The position numbers were made by a program, and so were the translations under genes. Positions 52,743 through 61,334 of a DNA stretch of 64,000 nt are shown one piece after another. The stretch spans positions 1,780,540 to 1,844,539 of the forward strand of contig NZ_CP026378.1 in assembly GCF_002953215.1 (NCBI RefSeq), read 5' to 3'. Position 1 is the stretch's first letter; each line of letters opens with the position of its first letter. The notes beneath the pieces are model-generated. The model saw only the letters and a program-made list of their open reading frames with translations. It was not told where the DNA came from and made no database searches. The DNA is from Mixta calida (GTDB taxonomy: Bacteria; Pseudomonadota; Gammaproteobacteria; Enterobacterales; Enterobacteriaceae).

Positions 52743-54314
52743 TTATGGCCCCGCTGTCGGCGACGCGGTATGAACCACCGCGCGGTCGCGGCCATTGCGC
52801 TTCGCCTCATAAAGCGCATGGTCGGCGCCTTCTTTGAGCAGCTGCGCATCCTGAACGTCGCCGCTGCTCTGCAGGGCGAAACCGCCCGCGCTAAGGGTAA
52901 CGGTGCGCCCCGGCAGCTGCGTGCTTTCATGGGGAATAGCGATGTTACGCACCGCCTTGACGGCGTTTTCCGCCACGCGATTCGCTACCTCAAGCGTGGC
53001 GTTCGGCAGCACGATAGCGAACTCTTCACCGCCGTAACGCGCAATCAGATCGGCCTGGCGCATCGACATATTTTTCAACGCCTCGCCGACGCGACGCAGG
53101 CAATTATCGCCCGCCACATGGCCATAGGTGTCGTTGTAATATTTAAAGAAGTCGATATCCATCATGATCAGCGCCACCGGCTTGCCGGTAAGCGCCGATC
53201 GCTTCAGGCTCTGCGCCAGAAACAGATCGAACTGCCGCCGGTTCGCCAGGCCGGTTAAGCTATCCAGCAGCGCCATCGCCTGCAACGTCTGGTTGATGGT
53301 GGTCAGCTCGTCACGCAGCGCCGTCAGCTCTATCTGGTTATCCACGTTGGTACGCACCTGCCGCAGCATCACGGCGCCGATCATAATAATGATTAGCAGC
53401 AGCGTGCCGTTCAGCACCAGATCCGGCAGGCTGTCGTGCAGCCACTGCGACCATAGCGCTGACTTATCGAAGCCTGCCGCCACGATCAGCGGATACTGGC
53501 CGGAGCGCGCGTAGCCGAAAATACGCTCTTTCTCGTCCAGCGCCGAAAGCCAGGTGCCTTTGCCGCGATCGGCGCGCAGCAGCTGCGTGGTAAACAGCGA
53601 GCTGGAGGAGAGACTGCGGTTAATAAAGGAATCGGGGAAAGGGCGTACATAGAGCGCGGTGCCGTCATCCAGCAGCAGCGCCAGCAGATCCCCTTCGCCC
53701 AGTTCAAAGTAACTATAAAAACGCTTAAAGGAATCGACGCGCACCGTAGCCAGCGCCACGCCGGCGAAACCGCCGGCGGCATCGTTTAGCCGCACCGACA
53801 CCGGGATCACCAGATCACCGGTGGTGCGGCTGCGGATAACGTGACCGATGTGGGAACCGCCGTGGCGATTCTGGCGATGATAGATAAAATATTCACGGTC
53901 GCTGTTGTTGGCGCCAGCGGGAATATGCGCCGCCGACGTGGCGACCCAGTTGCCCTGCGCATCATAAACAAACAGGCCGTTGAGCTGAGGCAGGCTGCTT
54001 TTCATCTCCGCCAGCACCGCATTCAGTTCCGCCTTATTGGCGTTATTCGGCCCGCTGTCGGGGATTTCACGCTGCATGGCGCGCAGCGTAATTTCAGTTT
54101 GCAGAAACGTGTCTTCTGCCTGGCGCGCCTGCGATACCGACAGGTTGACCGCGCTGCTCTCCGTATCCTGTAGCTTGCGCTCCCAGGATCTGTCCAGCGT
54201 CCAGGCGCTGACAATCAGCACCGCCGTCAACAGCAACAGCATAAAAATGGTCATGGTTCTGCCAAGCGAAGAGTGCAGAACAAACGCGCCGGAAACTTTT
54301 TCGCCGATCTTCAT
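52743..54314 (-). CDS. Membrane diguanylate cyclase (dCache-GGDEF)
   Basis: A 523-residue inner-membrane enzyme likely to make c-di-GMP. TM1 lies at about 20-40, a periplasmic dCache/PAS-like sensor at 45-300 (NGLFVYDAQGNWVATSA, NSDREYFIYHR, GHVIRSRTTGDLVIPVSVRL), and TM2 at about 305-325. A GGDEF domain follows. The active-site motif is GGEEF at 428-432 with DSLTGLANRR and MMDIDFFKYYND. The inhibitory I-site RxxD (RQAD, 419-422) sits at the right spacing. It should therefore be active and product-inhibited. Confidence 0.92.
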   Translation of the reverse strand: MKIGEKVSGAFVLHSSLGRTMTIFMLLLLTAVLIVSAWTLDRSWERKLQDTESSAVNLSVSQARQAEDTFLQTEITLRAMQREIPDSGPNNANKAELNAVLAEMKSSLPQLNGLFVYDAQGNWVATSAAHIPAGANNSDREYFIYHRQNRHGGSHIGHVIRSRTTGDLVIPVSVRLNDAAGGFAGVALATVRVDSFKRFYSYFELGEGDLLALLLDDGTALYVRPFPDSFINRSLSSSSLFTTQLLRADRGKGTWLSALDEKERIFGYARSGQYPLIVAAGFDKSALWSQWLHDSLPDLVLNGTLLLIIIMIGAVMLRQVRTNVDNQIELTALRDELTTINQTLQAMALLDSLTGLANRRQFDLFLAQSLKRSALTGKPVALIMMDIDFFKYYNDTYGHVAGDNCLRRVGEALKNMSMRQADLIARYGGEEFAIVLPNATLEVANRVAENAVKAVRNIAIPHESTQLPGRTVTLSAGGFALQSSGDVQDAQLLKEGADHALYEAKRNGRDRAVVHTASPTAGP

Positions 54315-54473
54315 AAATAGTTTCGCTGTGAGGATATGGCGTTAAGTAAAGCACAGCTTATGCTTGTGCGCAGGAAACCAGTGCGTTGCGCCCAAAAACA
54401 GGCAGCTAAACGATGTGCGGTCCGTCACTTTCAGGGCATAATGTACTCTTAATTTGATAAATCGTGATACCGG

Positions 54474-54938
54474 ATGCTAAAAATGGACGAGCTGGATTTT
54501 CGTATTCTGCGTGAATTGCAAAAGGATGGACGTATCGCTAACAACGTGCTGGCGGAAAAAGTGGGGCTGTCGCCGTCGCCCTGTCTGCGGCGCGTCAAAC
54601 AGCTGGAGGAGAGCGGAGCCATCGCGCGCTACGTCGCCATTCTTAACCCGGCGTCGATGGGGCTGGAGCTGACGGTATTTGTCCGGGTCTGGCTGCATAG
54701 TCAGGATGCGGAAACGGTCGATAACTTCGCGCGCGAGGTGTGCGCGCTGCCGGAAGTGGTGGAGTGTCATCTGATGGTGGGCGACTGCGATTTTCTGTTG
54801 CGCGTGGTGACGGCGGACTTAAACGCCTATCGTCAGTTTCAGATCGACCATCTGGCGCGTATCAGCGGCGTCCAGTGCCTTAAAACCGAGCTGCCGATGC
54901 AGACCATCAAACAGACTTCCGAACTGCCGCTCGGCTGA
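54474..54938 (+). CDS. Lrp/AsnC-family transcriptional regulator
   Basis: The 154-residue protein has an N-terminal HTH (LDFRILRELQKDGRIANNVL to SPSPCLRRVKQLEESGAI) and a RAM/AsnC effector domain (65-145). An alternative start is Met4 at 54483. It converges on azlD-azlC, branched-chain amino acid export genes. In Bacillus the azl operon includes an Lrp-type regulator (AzlB), so this protein probably controls azlCD. Confidence 0.88.
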   Translation: MLKMDELDFRILRELQKDGRIANNVLAEKVGLSPSPCLRRVKQLEESGAIARYVAILNPASMGLELTVFVRVWLHSQDAETVDNFAREVCALPEVVECHLMVGDCDFLLRVVTADLNAYRQFQIDHLARISGVQCLKTELPMQTIKQTSELPLG

Positions 54939-54949
54939 TGCCTTATCGC

Positions 54950-54975
54950 AAGACGCGTCAGAAACAACGCGTCTT
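54950..54975. terminator. Hairpin between convergent lrp-type gene and azlD
   Basis: AAGACGCG and CGCGTCTT flank a 10-nt loop; only a poor T-tract (GTCCTTAT) follows. Confidence 0.5.
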
Positions 54976-54990
54976 GTCCTTATTTGCCGC

Positions 54991-55281
54991 TTAAAGAAGA
55001 TGACGTAAAAGGGCGGTCGCGACGACGCTGATGACCACCACCGGCAGCAGCGAAAAGCGCATTGCTGCCAGCAGCGAAATTGCCAGCGCCAGTAGATCTG
55101 CCGGGTTGCTGGTGACAAAGTGCGGCGCGATAACCGTAATCAGCACGCAGCCGGGCGCCGCTTCCATCACCGCTTTGATGCGCGGGCTGAACGCGCGGTC
55201 GCGCAGCAGCAGATAGCCGCCGATGCGCGTCAGGTAAGTGGTCAGCGCCATCAGTACAATGGTCAGAATCGTCAGGCTCAT
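54991..55281 (-). CDS. azlD: AzlD, branched-chain amino acid exporter small subunit
   Basis: A 96-residue protein with three to four TM helices, starting MSLTILTIVLMALTTYLTRI. It matches the AzlD family pattern (GGYLLLRD then RIKAVMEAAPGCVLITVIAP). Its ATG overlaps the azlC stop (ATGA), so the pair is translationally coupled. With AzlC it forms an exporter of Leu/Ile/Val and analogues such as 4-azaleucine. Confidence 0.85.
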   Translation of the reverse strand: MSLTILTIVLMALTTYLTRIGGYLLLRDRAFSPRIKAVMEAAPGCVLITVIAPHFVTSNPADLLALAISLLAAMRFSLLPVVVISVVATALLRHLL

Positions 55282-56012
55282 GCGGATTTCCTGTGCAGCA
55301 GCAAAATAGTGACGATGCCTGACGCCGTGCCCGCCGGCACGAACCAGGCCGCGTCGGGAAAGGCGTGCCAGGTGGCACCGGCGCAAATCAGGCTGACCAG
55401 CCACGGCAGCGCGGAGCGCATCCCTTTCCACATCCCTTTCAGCAGCACCAGAAACACGGCGGGGAAGGCCATATCAAATCCCCAGCGGGTAATGTCGCCC
55501 AGCACCGGACCGATAACCACGCCCGCGCCGGTGGAAAGCACCCAGACCAGCCACAGCGCGCCGGCCACGCCGGTATAATAACCGGCGCTAAAAGCGGGCA
55601 GCCCCTGCGCGCGTCGTCGCGCCGCGTCCGCCATGCTCATCGCCCAGCTCTCGTCGCACATAAAAAACAGCGCCAGCAGCGCCTTGCGCGGCGGCAGATG
55701 CGCCAGCGCGGGCGTCATGGCGGCGCCCATCAGCAGATGGCGGCTATTGATTAGCATACTGACCAGCACAATGGTCAGCACGTGCGGCGGCGAGGCCCAG
55801 AGCGCGATGGCGGCGAATTCCGAGCCGCCGGCGAAGTTCAGGCCGGTCATCGACACCAGAGTAAAGGGCGACAGGCCCTTTTGCGCCGCCTGCGCGCCCA
55901 GCAGCAGACCAAACGGCACAACGCCGAGCAGTATGGGAACGGCTGCCAGCAGCCCGCGCTGGATTTCACCCAGCAGCGAGCGTTCAGCGGCGATGGAAAG
56001 ATTACGGTGCAT
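55278..56012 (-). CDS. azlC: AzlC, branched-chain amino acid exporter large subunit
   Basis: A 244-residue protein with six to seven TM segments. AzlC motifs are GVVPFGLLLGAQAAQKGLSP, GLNFAGGSEFAAIALW, LINSRHLLMGAAMTP and FMCDESWAM. It starts at ATG 56012 after GGAGATG. First gene of the azlCD pair. Confidence 0.9.
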   Translation of the reverse strand: MHRNLSIAAERSLLGEIQRGLLAAVPILLGVVPFGLLLGAQAAQKGLSPFTLVSMTGLNFAGGSEFAAIALWASPPHVLTIVLVSMLINSRHLLMGAAMTPALAHLPPRKALLALFFMCDESWAMSMADAARRRAQGLPAFSAGYYTGVAGALWLVWVLSTGAGVVIGPVLGDITRWGFDMAFPAVFLVLLKGMWKGMRSALPWLVSLICAGATWHAFPDAAWFVPAGTASGIVTILLLHRKSA

Positions 56013-56464
56013 AACATCTCCTTATTTGCGGAGATTATATCTTCTTGCTGCGGGCAGCGGGATGCGTTTTCCGGCGAAAAAAGGCTGTAAAAGCGTTTGA
56101 ATTTCAATAATAAAATAAAAAACAGAATTCAGTGCTAAAACCCTGCGCGATGAAGGGACTAAGCTGCGCATTCTCAACGTTTCGATATCAGGCGTCATAA
56201 AAAAGCCCGCGCGGAGCGGGCTGGACATTCCCGAAACGCCGGGGATAACCGGCAAGCAGCTTACAAGATTACGTTCGTGGTTAGTCACCCGACGCACGAT
56301 AACGTCTCACGATTAACGCATCCTGCGTCAGGCTTGATGACTATCGGCGTAGCGCCAGGGAACTTTAGAGGCGAGGGCGCAATTAAACGTAAAGAGGTCA
56401 GGCCAGTCAAACGGGCGCTGCGATGCGTCGATTAAGCCTGCCGGGCGAGTGCGAACGAGGGCGC
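56013..56464. other. Intergenic region with a minus-strand terminator
   Basis: A clear terminator hairpin lies at 56204-56222 (AGCCCGC-gcgga-GCGGGCT) with its T-tract on the minus strand. The minus-strand DNA just before it (56297-56223) reads as a short frame passing through the hairpin, which suggests an untranslated RNA or the tail of the small unit at 56465-56581. No other gene is seen. Confidence 0.45.
56199..56222 (-). terminator. Rho-independent terminator, minus strand
   Basis: 7-bp GC stem followed on the minus strand by TTTTTT. Confidence 0.8.
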
Positions 56465-56581
56465 CTACTCGCTGTCCGCCATCGCGCTGACCTGCGTATT
56501 GATCAGCCGGTCGGAAACGTGAATAGCGGCGGTGAAGCTCGCTGCTATCGCCAGCACCCATATCAGTTTTTTCAGCGTCAT
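56465..56581 (-). CDS. 38-residue membrane or exported peptide
   Basis: The minus strand reads MTLKKLIWVLAIAASFTAAI then HVSDRLINTQVSAMADSE. GGAGAAGGT lies just before the ATG. A Lys-Lys start, hydrophobic helix (6-20) and polar tail make a small single-span membrane protein or a cleaved peptide. Too short for a firm family assignment. Confidence 0.5.
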   Translation of the reverse strand: MTLKKLIWVLAIAASFTAAIHVSDRLINTQVSAMADSE

Positions 56582-56806
56582 TACCTTCTCCAGTGTGTTT
56601 TAACAGGGGATATCCTGGCGCGTCCGGGGCCATGTAAAAAGCGTAAAATATCCTACAGTTAAGCCCTTTTCTTGTACAGAAAGATATCTGTAAAGGCGCC
56701 ACTTTGAGGCCGCGCTGCGCGACGGCTCACACTCTTAGCTTTTGTCTATTTCAGGAAGAACCCTTATCAGCTGGCCTGCGTCGCGCTTTGCGAAAATAAT
56801 CGGGTC

Positions 56807-57073
56807 ATGACGACTTATCGCATTCGGGTTGGGTTTCATAACCCTTCCGCCCTGACATTCTTACAGCTCGACGAGCTTCTTGAACCGCGCCGCTTCTGTC
56901 GGCTCAGCTCCTATGGCGAGAAGTTTCGTTGTTACATTGAATATGAGTATCAATCCGAGGTGCATGATTACTGCTCCGTCTGCCAGCTGGCGCGCGACCA
57001 GGTCTGCCGGGTAAAGAGAAATCCGCTGGTGCTGGTGGAGATTAAAAACGCCGATCCGCGCGCGCAGACATAA
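56807..57073 (+). CDS. Small Cys-containing protein, function unknown
   Basis: An 88-residue protein, MTTYRIRVGFHNPSALTFLQ, basic and aromatic-rich, with CSVCQLARDQVC in the second half (three Cys) and RCYIEYEYQSEVHDYC before it. The Cys/His set could bind a metal. The ribosome site is weak. I do not recognise the family. Confidence 0.5.
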   Translation: MTTYRIRVGFHNPSALTFLQLDELLEPRRFCRLSSYGEKFRCYIEYEYQSEVHDYCSVCQLARDQVCRVKRNPLVLVEIKNADPRAQT

Positions 57074-57234
57074 AATCGTACATTTCCGTAAGCGGGACGC
57101 AGACCGCGCCGCGCCTGCCTTTCGCCGCTGCGGAGCGAATCGGGCGCGGCTTTCGCTTTGACGCTTTCAAACCGGTAGACAACACTGCCCTGTGTACTCT
57201 ATTTCATTAATAAGCTGGCACAGAGGAGCGTCGG

Positions 57235-58281
57235 ATGAAAAAAACGGTGGTAGTCGCAGGTGCGGTAGGCGTGATTGGACGCGGCGTACTTAACCATTTT
57301 GAACATCAGGATGTGGAGTTGATTGCGCTGTCGCGTCGCGCGCCCGATTTTCCGACGCGCGCGCGTCATATCGCGGTAGATTTGACCGACCGTGCGGCGT
57401 GCGAAGCGCAGCTCGCGCAGCTGACGGACGCCACGCATCTGGTGTTTGCCGCATATCAGGAGAAGCCGACCCCGGCGGAGCTGGTGGAGGTTAACCTGTT
57501 GATGCTGCAAAACCTGGTGGAAACGCTGGAAACGCACGCGCCAGGTTTACAGCATGTGGCGCTGATGCAAGGCGGCAAGGCGTACGGCGCCCATATCGGG
57601 CCGTTCCCGTCGCCGGCAAAAGAGAGCGATCCGCGTCATATGCCGCCTAACTTCTATTACGATCAGGAAGACTTCCTGCGCAGTCAATCGCAGGGGAAAA
57701 GCTGGTCATGGACCGCGCTGCGCCCTGAGGCGGTTATCGGCATGGCGGTAGGCAATCCAATGAACTTGCTGATGGTGATCGCCGTTTACGGCAGCATCGC
57801 CAAAGCGCTGGGCGTGCCGATGTCCTTTCCTGGCCCGCGTGCAGCCTGGGACGCGCTCTATCAGGTGACCGACGCGCGCATTCTGGCGAAGGCTATCGAC
57901 TGGGCGGGGGAAAATTCGGCCTGCCGCGGCGAGATCTTTAACATCACCAACGGCGACTATTTCCGTTGGTCGCGTATCTGGCCGCGCATCGCCGCTTTCT
58001 TTGACGTACCGGTCGGCGAGCCGTTCCCGCTGTCGTTGCAGCAGATGATGGCGGACAAAGCGTCGCTCTGGCAGCAGCTGACGCAGCAGCACGGCCTGCA
58101 AGCGTATCCCTATGAGAAGATCGTCTCATGGCAGTTCGGCGACTTTATTCTGAAAACCACCTTCGACAATATCACCAGCACCATCAAAGCGCGCCAGCAC
58201 GGCTTTGCTGACTGTATCGACAGTGAAGAGATGTTTATCGAACTGCTGACCCAGCTGCGCAACCAGCGCTATATTCCTTAA
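57235..58281 (+). CDS. PRISE-type NAD(P)-dependent SDR reductase
   Basis: A 348-residue extended SDR. The nucleotide-binding motif is VVAGAVGVIGRGVL (6-19). Other marks are the family's distinctive NFYYDQEDFL (substituting for the usual YxxxK), LRPEAVIGMAVGNPMN, and FPGPRAAWDALYQVTDARILA. These match the progesterone-5-beta-reductase/iridoid-synthase-like (PRISE) group, which reduces enones. The natural bacterial substrate is unknown. It has its own terminator. Confidence 0.82.
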   Translation: MKKTVVVAGAVGVIGRGVLNHFEHQDVELIALSRRAPDFPTRARHIAVDLTDRAACEAQLAQLTDATHLVFAAYQEKPTPAELVEVNLLMLQNLVETLETHAPGLQHVALMQGGKAYGAHIGPFPSPAKESDPRHMPPNFYYDQEDFLRSQSQGKSWSWTALRPEAVIGMAVGNPMNLLMVIAVYGSIAKALGVPMSFPGPRAAWDALYQVTDARILAKAIDWAGENSACRGEIFNITNGDYFRWSRIWPRIAAFFDVPVGEPFPLSLQQMMADKASLWQQLTQQHGLQAYPYEKIVSWQFGDFILKTTFDNITSTIKARQHGFADCIDSEEMFIELLTQLRNQRYIP

Positions 58282-58299
58282 TCGCGCGGTAAAAAAGAA

Positions 58300-58325
58300 A
58301 ACCGGCGCTGAGCGCCGGTTTTTTT
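58300..58325 (+). terminator. Terminator of the PRISE reductase gene
   Basis: ACCGGCGC-tga-GCGCCGGT followed by seven T residues. Confidence 0.92.
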
Positions 58326-58332
58326 ATAGCGG

Positions 58333-59195
58333 TTATTCAGGAATGGCGAAGCCGAAGGAGGTCTGATCGAGATGGATATCGCAGACGGCGCTGTCGGCGT
58401 AGGGCGTATCGTTGGCGCTCATCAGCAGCCACTGTCCCGCTTTCAGGATGGGCAGATTCAGCACGCCCTGCGCATCGGTATGATCCTTCATCGCGGCGTT
58501 TTCATAGGCGTACGTGTGCGCCAGCGCCGGATGGGTCAGCGTCGTGTCGGCAGCGTGATGATGATGGTGGTGATGCTCGTGCGGCGCGGCGGCTTTGGCG
58601 GAAAGATCGACCATTGCGATGCCCACCTCGTGATTCGCCAGCGGCTTGCCGTTCGCCAGCAGCGTGACCTGCAGCGTATCGCCGGTTTTCAGCGTGGCGG
58701 GATCCACCTGCGGCACAAACTCCAGACGCGCGCCGGTGGGCTGCGTCAGGGCGCGGTTTTCGCCCGGCGCGCCGATATAGCTGGCGCTTTTCGCACTCAT
58801 GGTGCTTTCCATGCAGTAGCTGCCCGGCCACTGTTGTTTGTTACTTTGCCGCCACTGATATTTTTCGCCGTCGGGTTTCAGCGACCAGAACGTGGGTTTA
58901 TAGGTCGCGCTCACCAGCCATGAGCCCGCGGCAGGATGCGCCAGGCTGAACCGGTATTTTTCGCTGTTAATCGGAAACGACTCCGTTTGACCTGCGCCGT
59001 TGGTGGCGACCAGCGGGGCGAACAGCGCCTGACGCGCCGCCGGAATCGGCTCGCCGTGCGGAAAGCTGTCGCCATAGGCCATTTCAATGTCCAGTGTTTT
59101 ATCAGCGGCCACGGGCGGCACGTTTAGCCAGAGCTCGTGAGCGTGCGGCGCGAATGAGGCCAGCGAGAGCGCGGCGGTAAACAGTGTTTTTTCAT
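58333..59195 (-). CDS. His-rich DUF4198 periplasmic protein under a Zur-type box (signal peptide frame-shifted)
   Basis: DUF4198 proteins are secreted and often sit with metal-uptake genes. The main frame (58333-59121) contains GDSFPHGEPIPAARQALFAP, LVSATYKPTFWSL and a His cluster, HEHHHHHHH, near its two-thirds point. The N-terminus is out of frame. From ATG 59195 the DNA reads MKKHCLPP. One extra base in the T-run at 59187-59192 (A-run on the minus strand) gives MKKTLFTAALSLASFAPHAH-ELWLNVPP, a normal signal peptide joined to the main frame. The usual mature start HAHELW is preserved. Zinc binding in the periplasm is inferred from the His tract and the Zur-like site upstream. Confidence 0.75.
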
Positions 59196-59266
59196 CTTAT
59201 CTCCAGATCGTTCCCAAAGGTTGAGTTGCGCACGGCATAAATCGGGCGCGACGGCGCCCGTAACGT

Positions 59267-59289
59267 GAAATGTTATATCATAACAATTG
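59267..59289. promoter_or_regulatory. Zur-like box upstream of the DUF4198 gene
   Basis: GAAATGTTATATCATAACAA (59267-59286, continuing TTG) matches the enterobacterial Zur consensus (GAAATGTTATA-N-TATAACATTTC) at about 20 of 23 positions. It lies about 70 bp before the corrected start codon at 59195. Match by eye. Confidence 0.65.
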
Positions 59290-59368
59290 TGCGAGTGGTA
59301 GCACAGCGGGAAGACAATCGCGTTGATAAAATAACAGGCGAGCGCCAGCGTTAAGGCCACGGCCGCGT

Positions 59369-59752
59369 TTATACGGGCTCTTCGGCAGCGCGCTGTTCGT
59401 CGTAAACCACCTGCGCCTGCTCCATATCCCCGCCATATTGTTTGGCCCAGCTCACCAGAGCCGTAAAAGGCTCCTGCAAGGTCCGGCCCAGCGGCGTAAT
59501 TGCATACTCGACCGCCACGGGTGACGATGCGATCACGCGACGGCTGACCAGGCCGTTGCGCTCAAGTCGGCGCAGCGCCTCCGTCAGGGCCTTGTGCGTG
59601 ATCGGATCGAGCCTGCGCCTGATGGCGTTAAAGCGCGCGGGTTGGCTGCACAGCACGGTCAGGATCAATACCGACCATTTGTTTGCCACCTGTTCCAGGA
59701 TGGGGCGTGTGCTGTTGATCTCTGCCAGCAGAGCCGGGATATCGTTCGCCAT
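59369..59752 (-). CDS. HxlR-family transcriptional regulator
   Basis: A 127-residue winged-helix regulator, MANDIPALLAEINSTRPILE. HxlR marks are VANKWSVLILTVLC, RFNAIRRRLDPITHKALTEALRRLERNGLVSR and VEYAITPLGRTL. The single Cys in VLCSQPARF could be a redox or electrophile sensor. It is divergent from the SDR gene at 59854, its likely target. ATG 59752 is preferred over longer frames that cross the shared promoter. Confidence 0.88.
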   Translation of the reverse strand: MANDIPALLAEINSTRPILEQVANKWSVLILTVLCSQPARFNAIRRRLDPITHKALTEALRRLERNGLVSRRVIASSPVAVEYAITPLGRTLQEPFTALVSWAKQYGGDMEQAQVVYDEQRAAEEPV

Positions 59753-59853
59753 TAGGTTTCCTTCTGTATATCTGATGTAGATCAGGTGCGTAATTGACAC
59801 CAAATATACGAAATATATCATCTGGTTTCTATCTCTCTTTATCTGGAGCAATC

Positions 59854-60582
59854 ATGTTGAGACTTGAAGGAAAAACCGCCCTGGTGACCGGCGGCAGCAG
59901 CGGTATCGGCCTTGCGATCGCCCGCCGCTTTGTGCAAGAAGGCGCCCATGTTTTCATCACCGGTCGACGCGAAGCGCAGCTGGCCGAGGCGGTTGCGCGT
60001 ATCGGCGGTCGGATCGAGGCGATATCCGGCGACCTCACCAACGCCCGCGATCTTGCCCGTTTGTTCGAGACTATCCATGCCAGGACTGGCCGCCTCGATA
60101 TCCTCGTCAATTCTTCAGGCGTGGCCGAGCCTACGAGCCTGGAAGAGACCACCGAGGAGCATATCGATCGCATCTTCGGCCTCAACGTGCGCGCCATGGT
60201 GTTCACGGTGCAGCAGGCGGTCCGGCACATGGGCGAGGGGGGCGCCGTCGTGTTGATCGGCTCGATTGCGGGAGCTATTGCCAATCCCGGCTATGGCGCC
60301 TATTCCGCCAGCAAGGCCGCAGTACGCGCCTATGCGCGCACCTGGAGCACCGAGCTGGCGCCGCGCGGCATCCGGGTCAACACAGTCAGTCCCGGACCTA
60401 CGGATACGCCGATGTTCGACCAGGCCAGCGACGACGTCAGGCGGACGCTAAGCGCGCGGATACCGGCCGGACGTCTGGGAAATCCCGACGAAGTGGCGGC
60501 TGCGGCCTTGTTCCTTGCCTCGGACGACAGCACGTACGTCAGCGGCGCCGAACTGGTTATTGATGGCGGCATGACGGCGTAG
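59854..60582 (+). CDS. SDR-family NAD(P)-dependent oxidoreductase
   Basis: A 242-residue classical SDR. The cofactor motif is [13 protein letters not shown] (12-24), then NSSGVAEPT (NNAG position), catalytic Ser in [10 protein letters not shown], and [11 protein letters not shown] (YxxxK, about 149-153). The Pro-Gly motif is [10 protein letters not shown] and the C-terminal [16 protein letters not shown]. Tight GGAG before ATG 59854. Divergent from hxlR-type regulator, a common stress-inducible pair. Confidence 0.9.
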   Translation: MLRLEGKTALVTGGSSGIGLAIARRFVQEGAHVFITGRREAQLAEAVARIGGRIEAISGDLTNARDLARLFETIHARTGRLDILVNSSGVAEPTSLEETTEEHIDRIFGLNVRAMVFTVQQAVRHMGEGGAVVLIGSIAGAIANPGYGAYSASKAAVRAYARTWSTELAPRGIRVNTVSPGPTDTPMFDQASDDVRRTLSARIPAGRLGNPDEVAAAALFLASDDSTYVSGAELVIDGGMTA

Positions 60583-60625
60583 AGGTATCGCTGCTGCCCG
60601 GCGCGATAGATATCACGCCGGGCAG

Positions 60626-60651
60626 GGTCCGCTTTGAGCGAAAAGCGGACC
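60626..60651. repeat. Palindromic element (GGTCCGCTTT/AAAGCGGACC)
   Basis: 10-bp perfect arms with a GAGCGA loop. A close copy lies at 61306-61334 and a related one at 63488-63511. It lies between the SDR and GNAT genes and may also terminate transcription. Confidence 0.6.
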
Positions 60652-60672
60652 GTATGACCGTTATTACAACGC

Positions 60673-61188
60673 TCAATCCTCAAATTTCAACCACATTGCT
60701 ACGCGCCGCGTTGGAATGAAACCTCTCTCCATTTCCTCTGCTTTTTGTCTTATCAGGTGCAGTGGGCACGAAGGGCCGTCAACAATTTCAAAACCCAGCC
60801 TGGCGTAAAATCTGGCATTGAAGGCCGCTATATTATCTGTGGTGAGTGTGGCGCCAGCCAGACCGCGTTGCTGCGCGGATGAGAGCAGAGTCTGCATCAA
60901 TAAGCTACCGATGCCACGGCGCTGCCAGTTTGGATGCACATCCATTTCAGCAATGTGCAACCATATATCCTGGAATTTGCCTGCGATAAACCCTACGGGT
61001 TTAGAATCTGACGCAAAGGCGGCAAGCAGCAGACCGTCGCGGCTGAAAACACAAAATTCTTCCAGACTATTTACGACAGCCTGACCTGTTACCGCACCCG
61101 CTTCACGCAATGTTTCAAAAGCAGCCAACTCAATGGCGCGCAGATCGGCAAAATGTTCAGGCTGTGCAGCGCTGATAGTGATGTCCAA
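60673..61188 (-). CDS. GNAT-family N-acetyltransferase
   Basis: A 171-residue acetyltransferase, DITISAAQPEHFADLRAIEL. The acetyl-CoA site is VHPNWQRRGIGSLLMQTLL (Q/RxxGxG/A form RRGIGS, about 90-95). FYARLGFEIVDGPSCP precedes the end. The start is TTG at 61188 with GGGAGAA upstream; no ATG lies at the right place. Substrate unknown. Confidence 0.82.
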   Translation of the reverse strand: MDITISAAQPEHFADLRAIELAAFETLREAGAVTGQAVVNSLEEFCVFSRDGLLLAAFASDSKPVGFIAGKFQDIWLHIAEMDVHPNWQRRGIGSLLMQTLLSSAQQRGLAGATLTTDNIAAFNARFYARLGFEIVDGPSCPLHLIRQKAEEMERGFIPTRRVAMWLKFED

Positions 61189-61305
61189 CTGTACGTTCTC
61201 CCTGTGCTTTATCCATTCAAACAGCCCATCATAGCTGGCCTCTTTGTATAACGGAAAATTGTGTTGCTGGCACGATGCGGCCAGACAGAAGGAAGGCAGG
61301 GCAAA

Positions 61306-61334
61306 GCCCGCTTTGAGCGGAAAGCGGGCCTTTT
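61306..61334. repeat. Palindromic element (GCCCGCTTT/AAAGCGGGC)
   Basis: 9-bp arms and loop GAGCGG, followed by CTTTT. Second member of the palindrome family; it overlaps the stop of the LysR gene by two bases and probably terminates transcription there. Confidence 0.6.
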
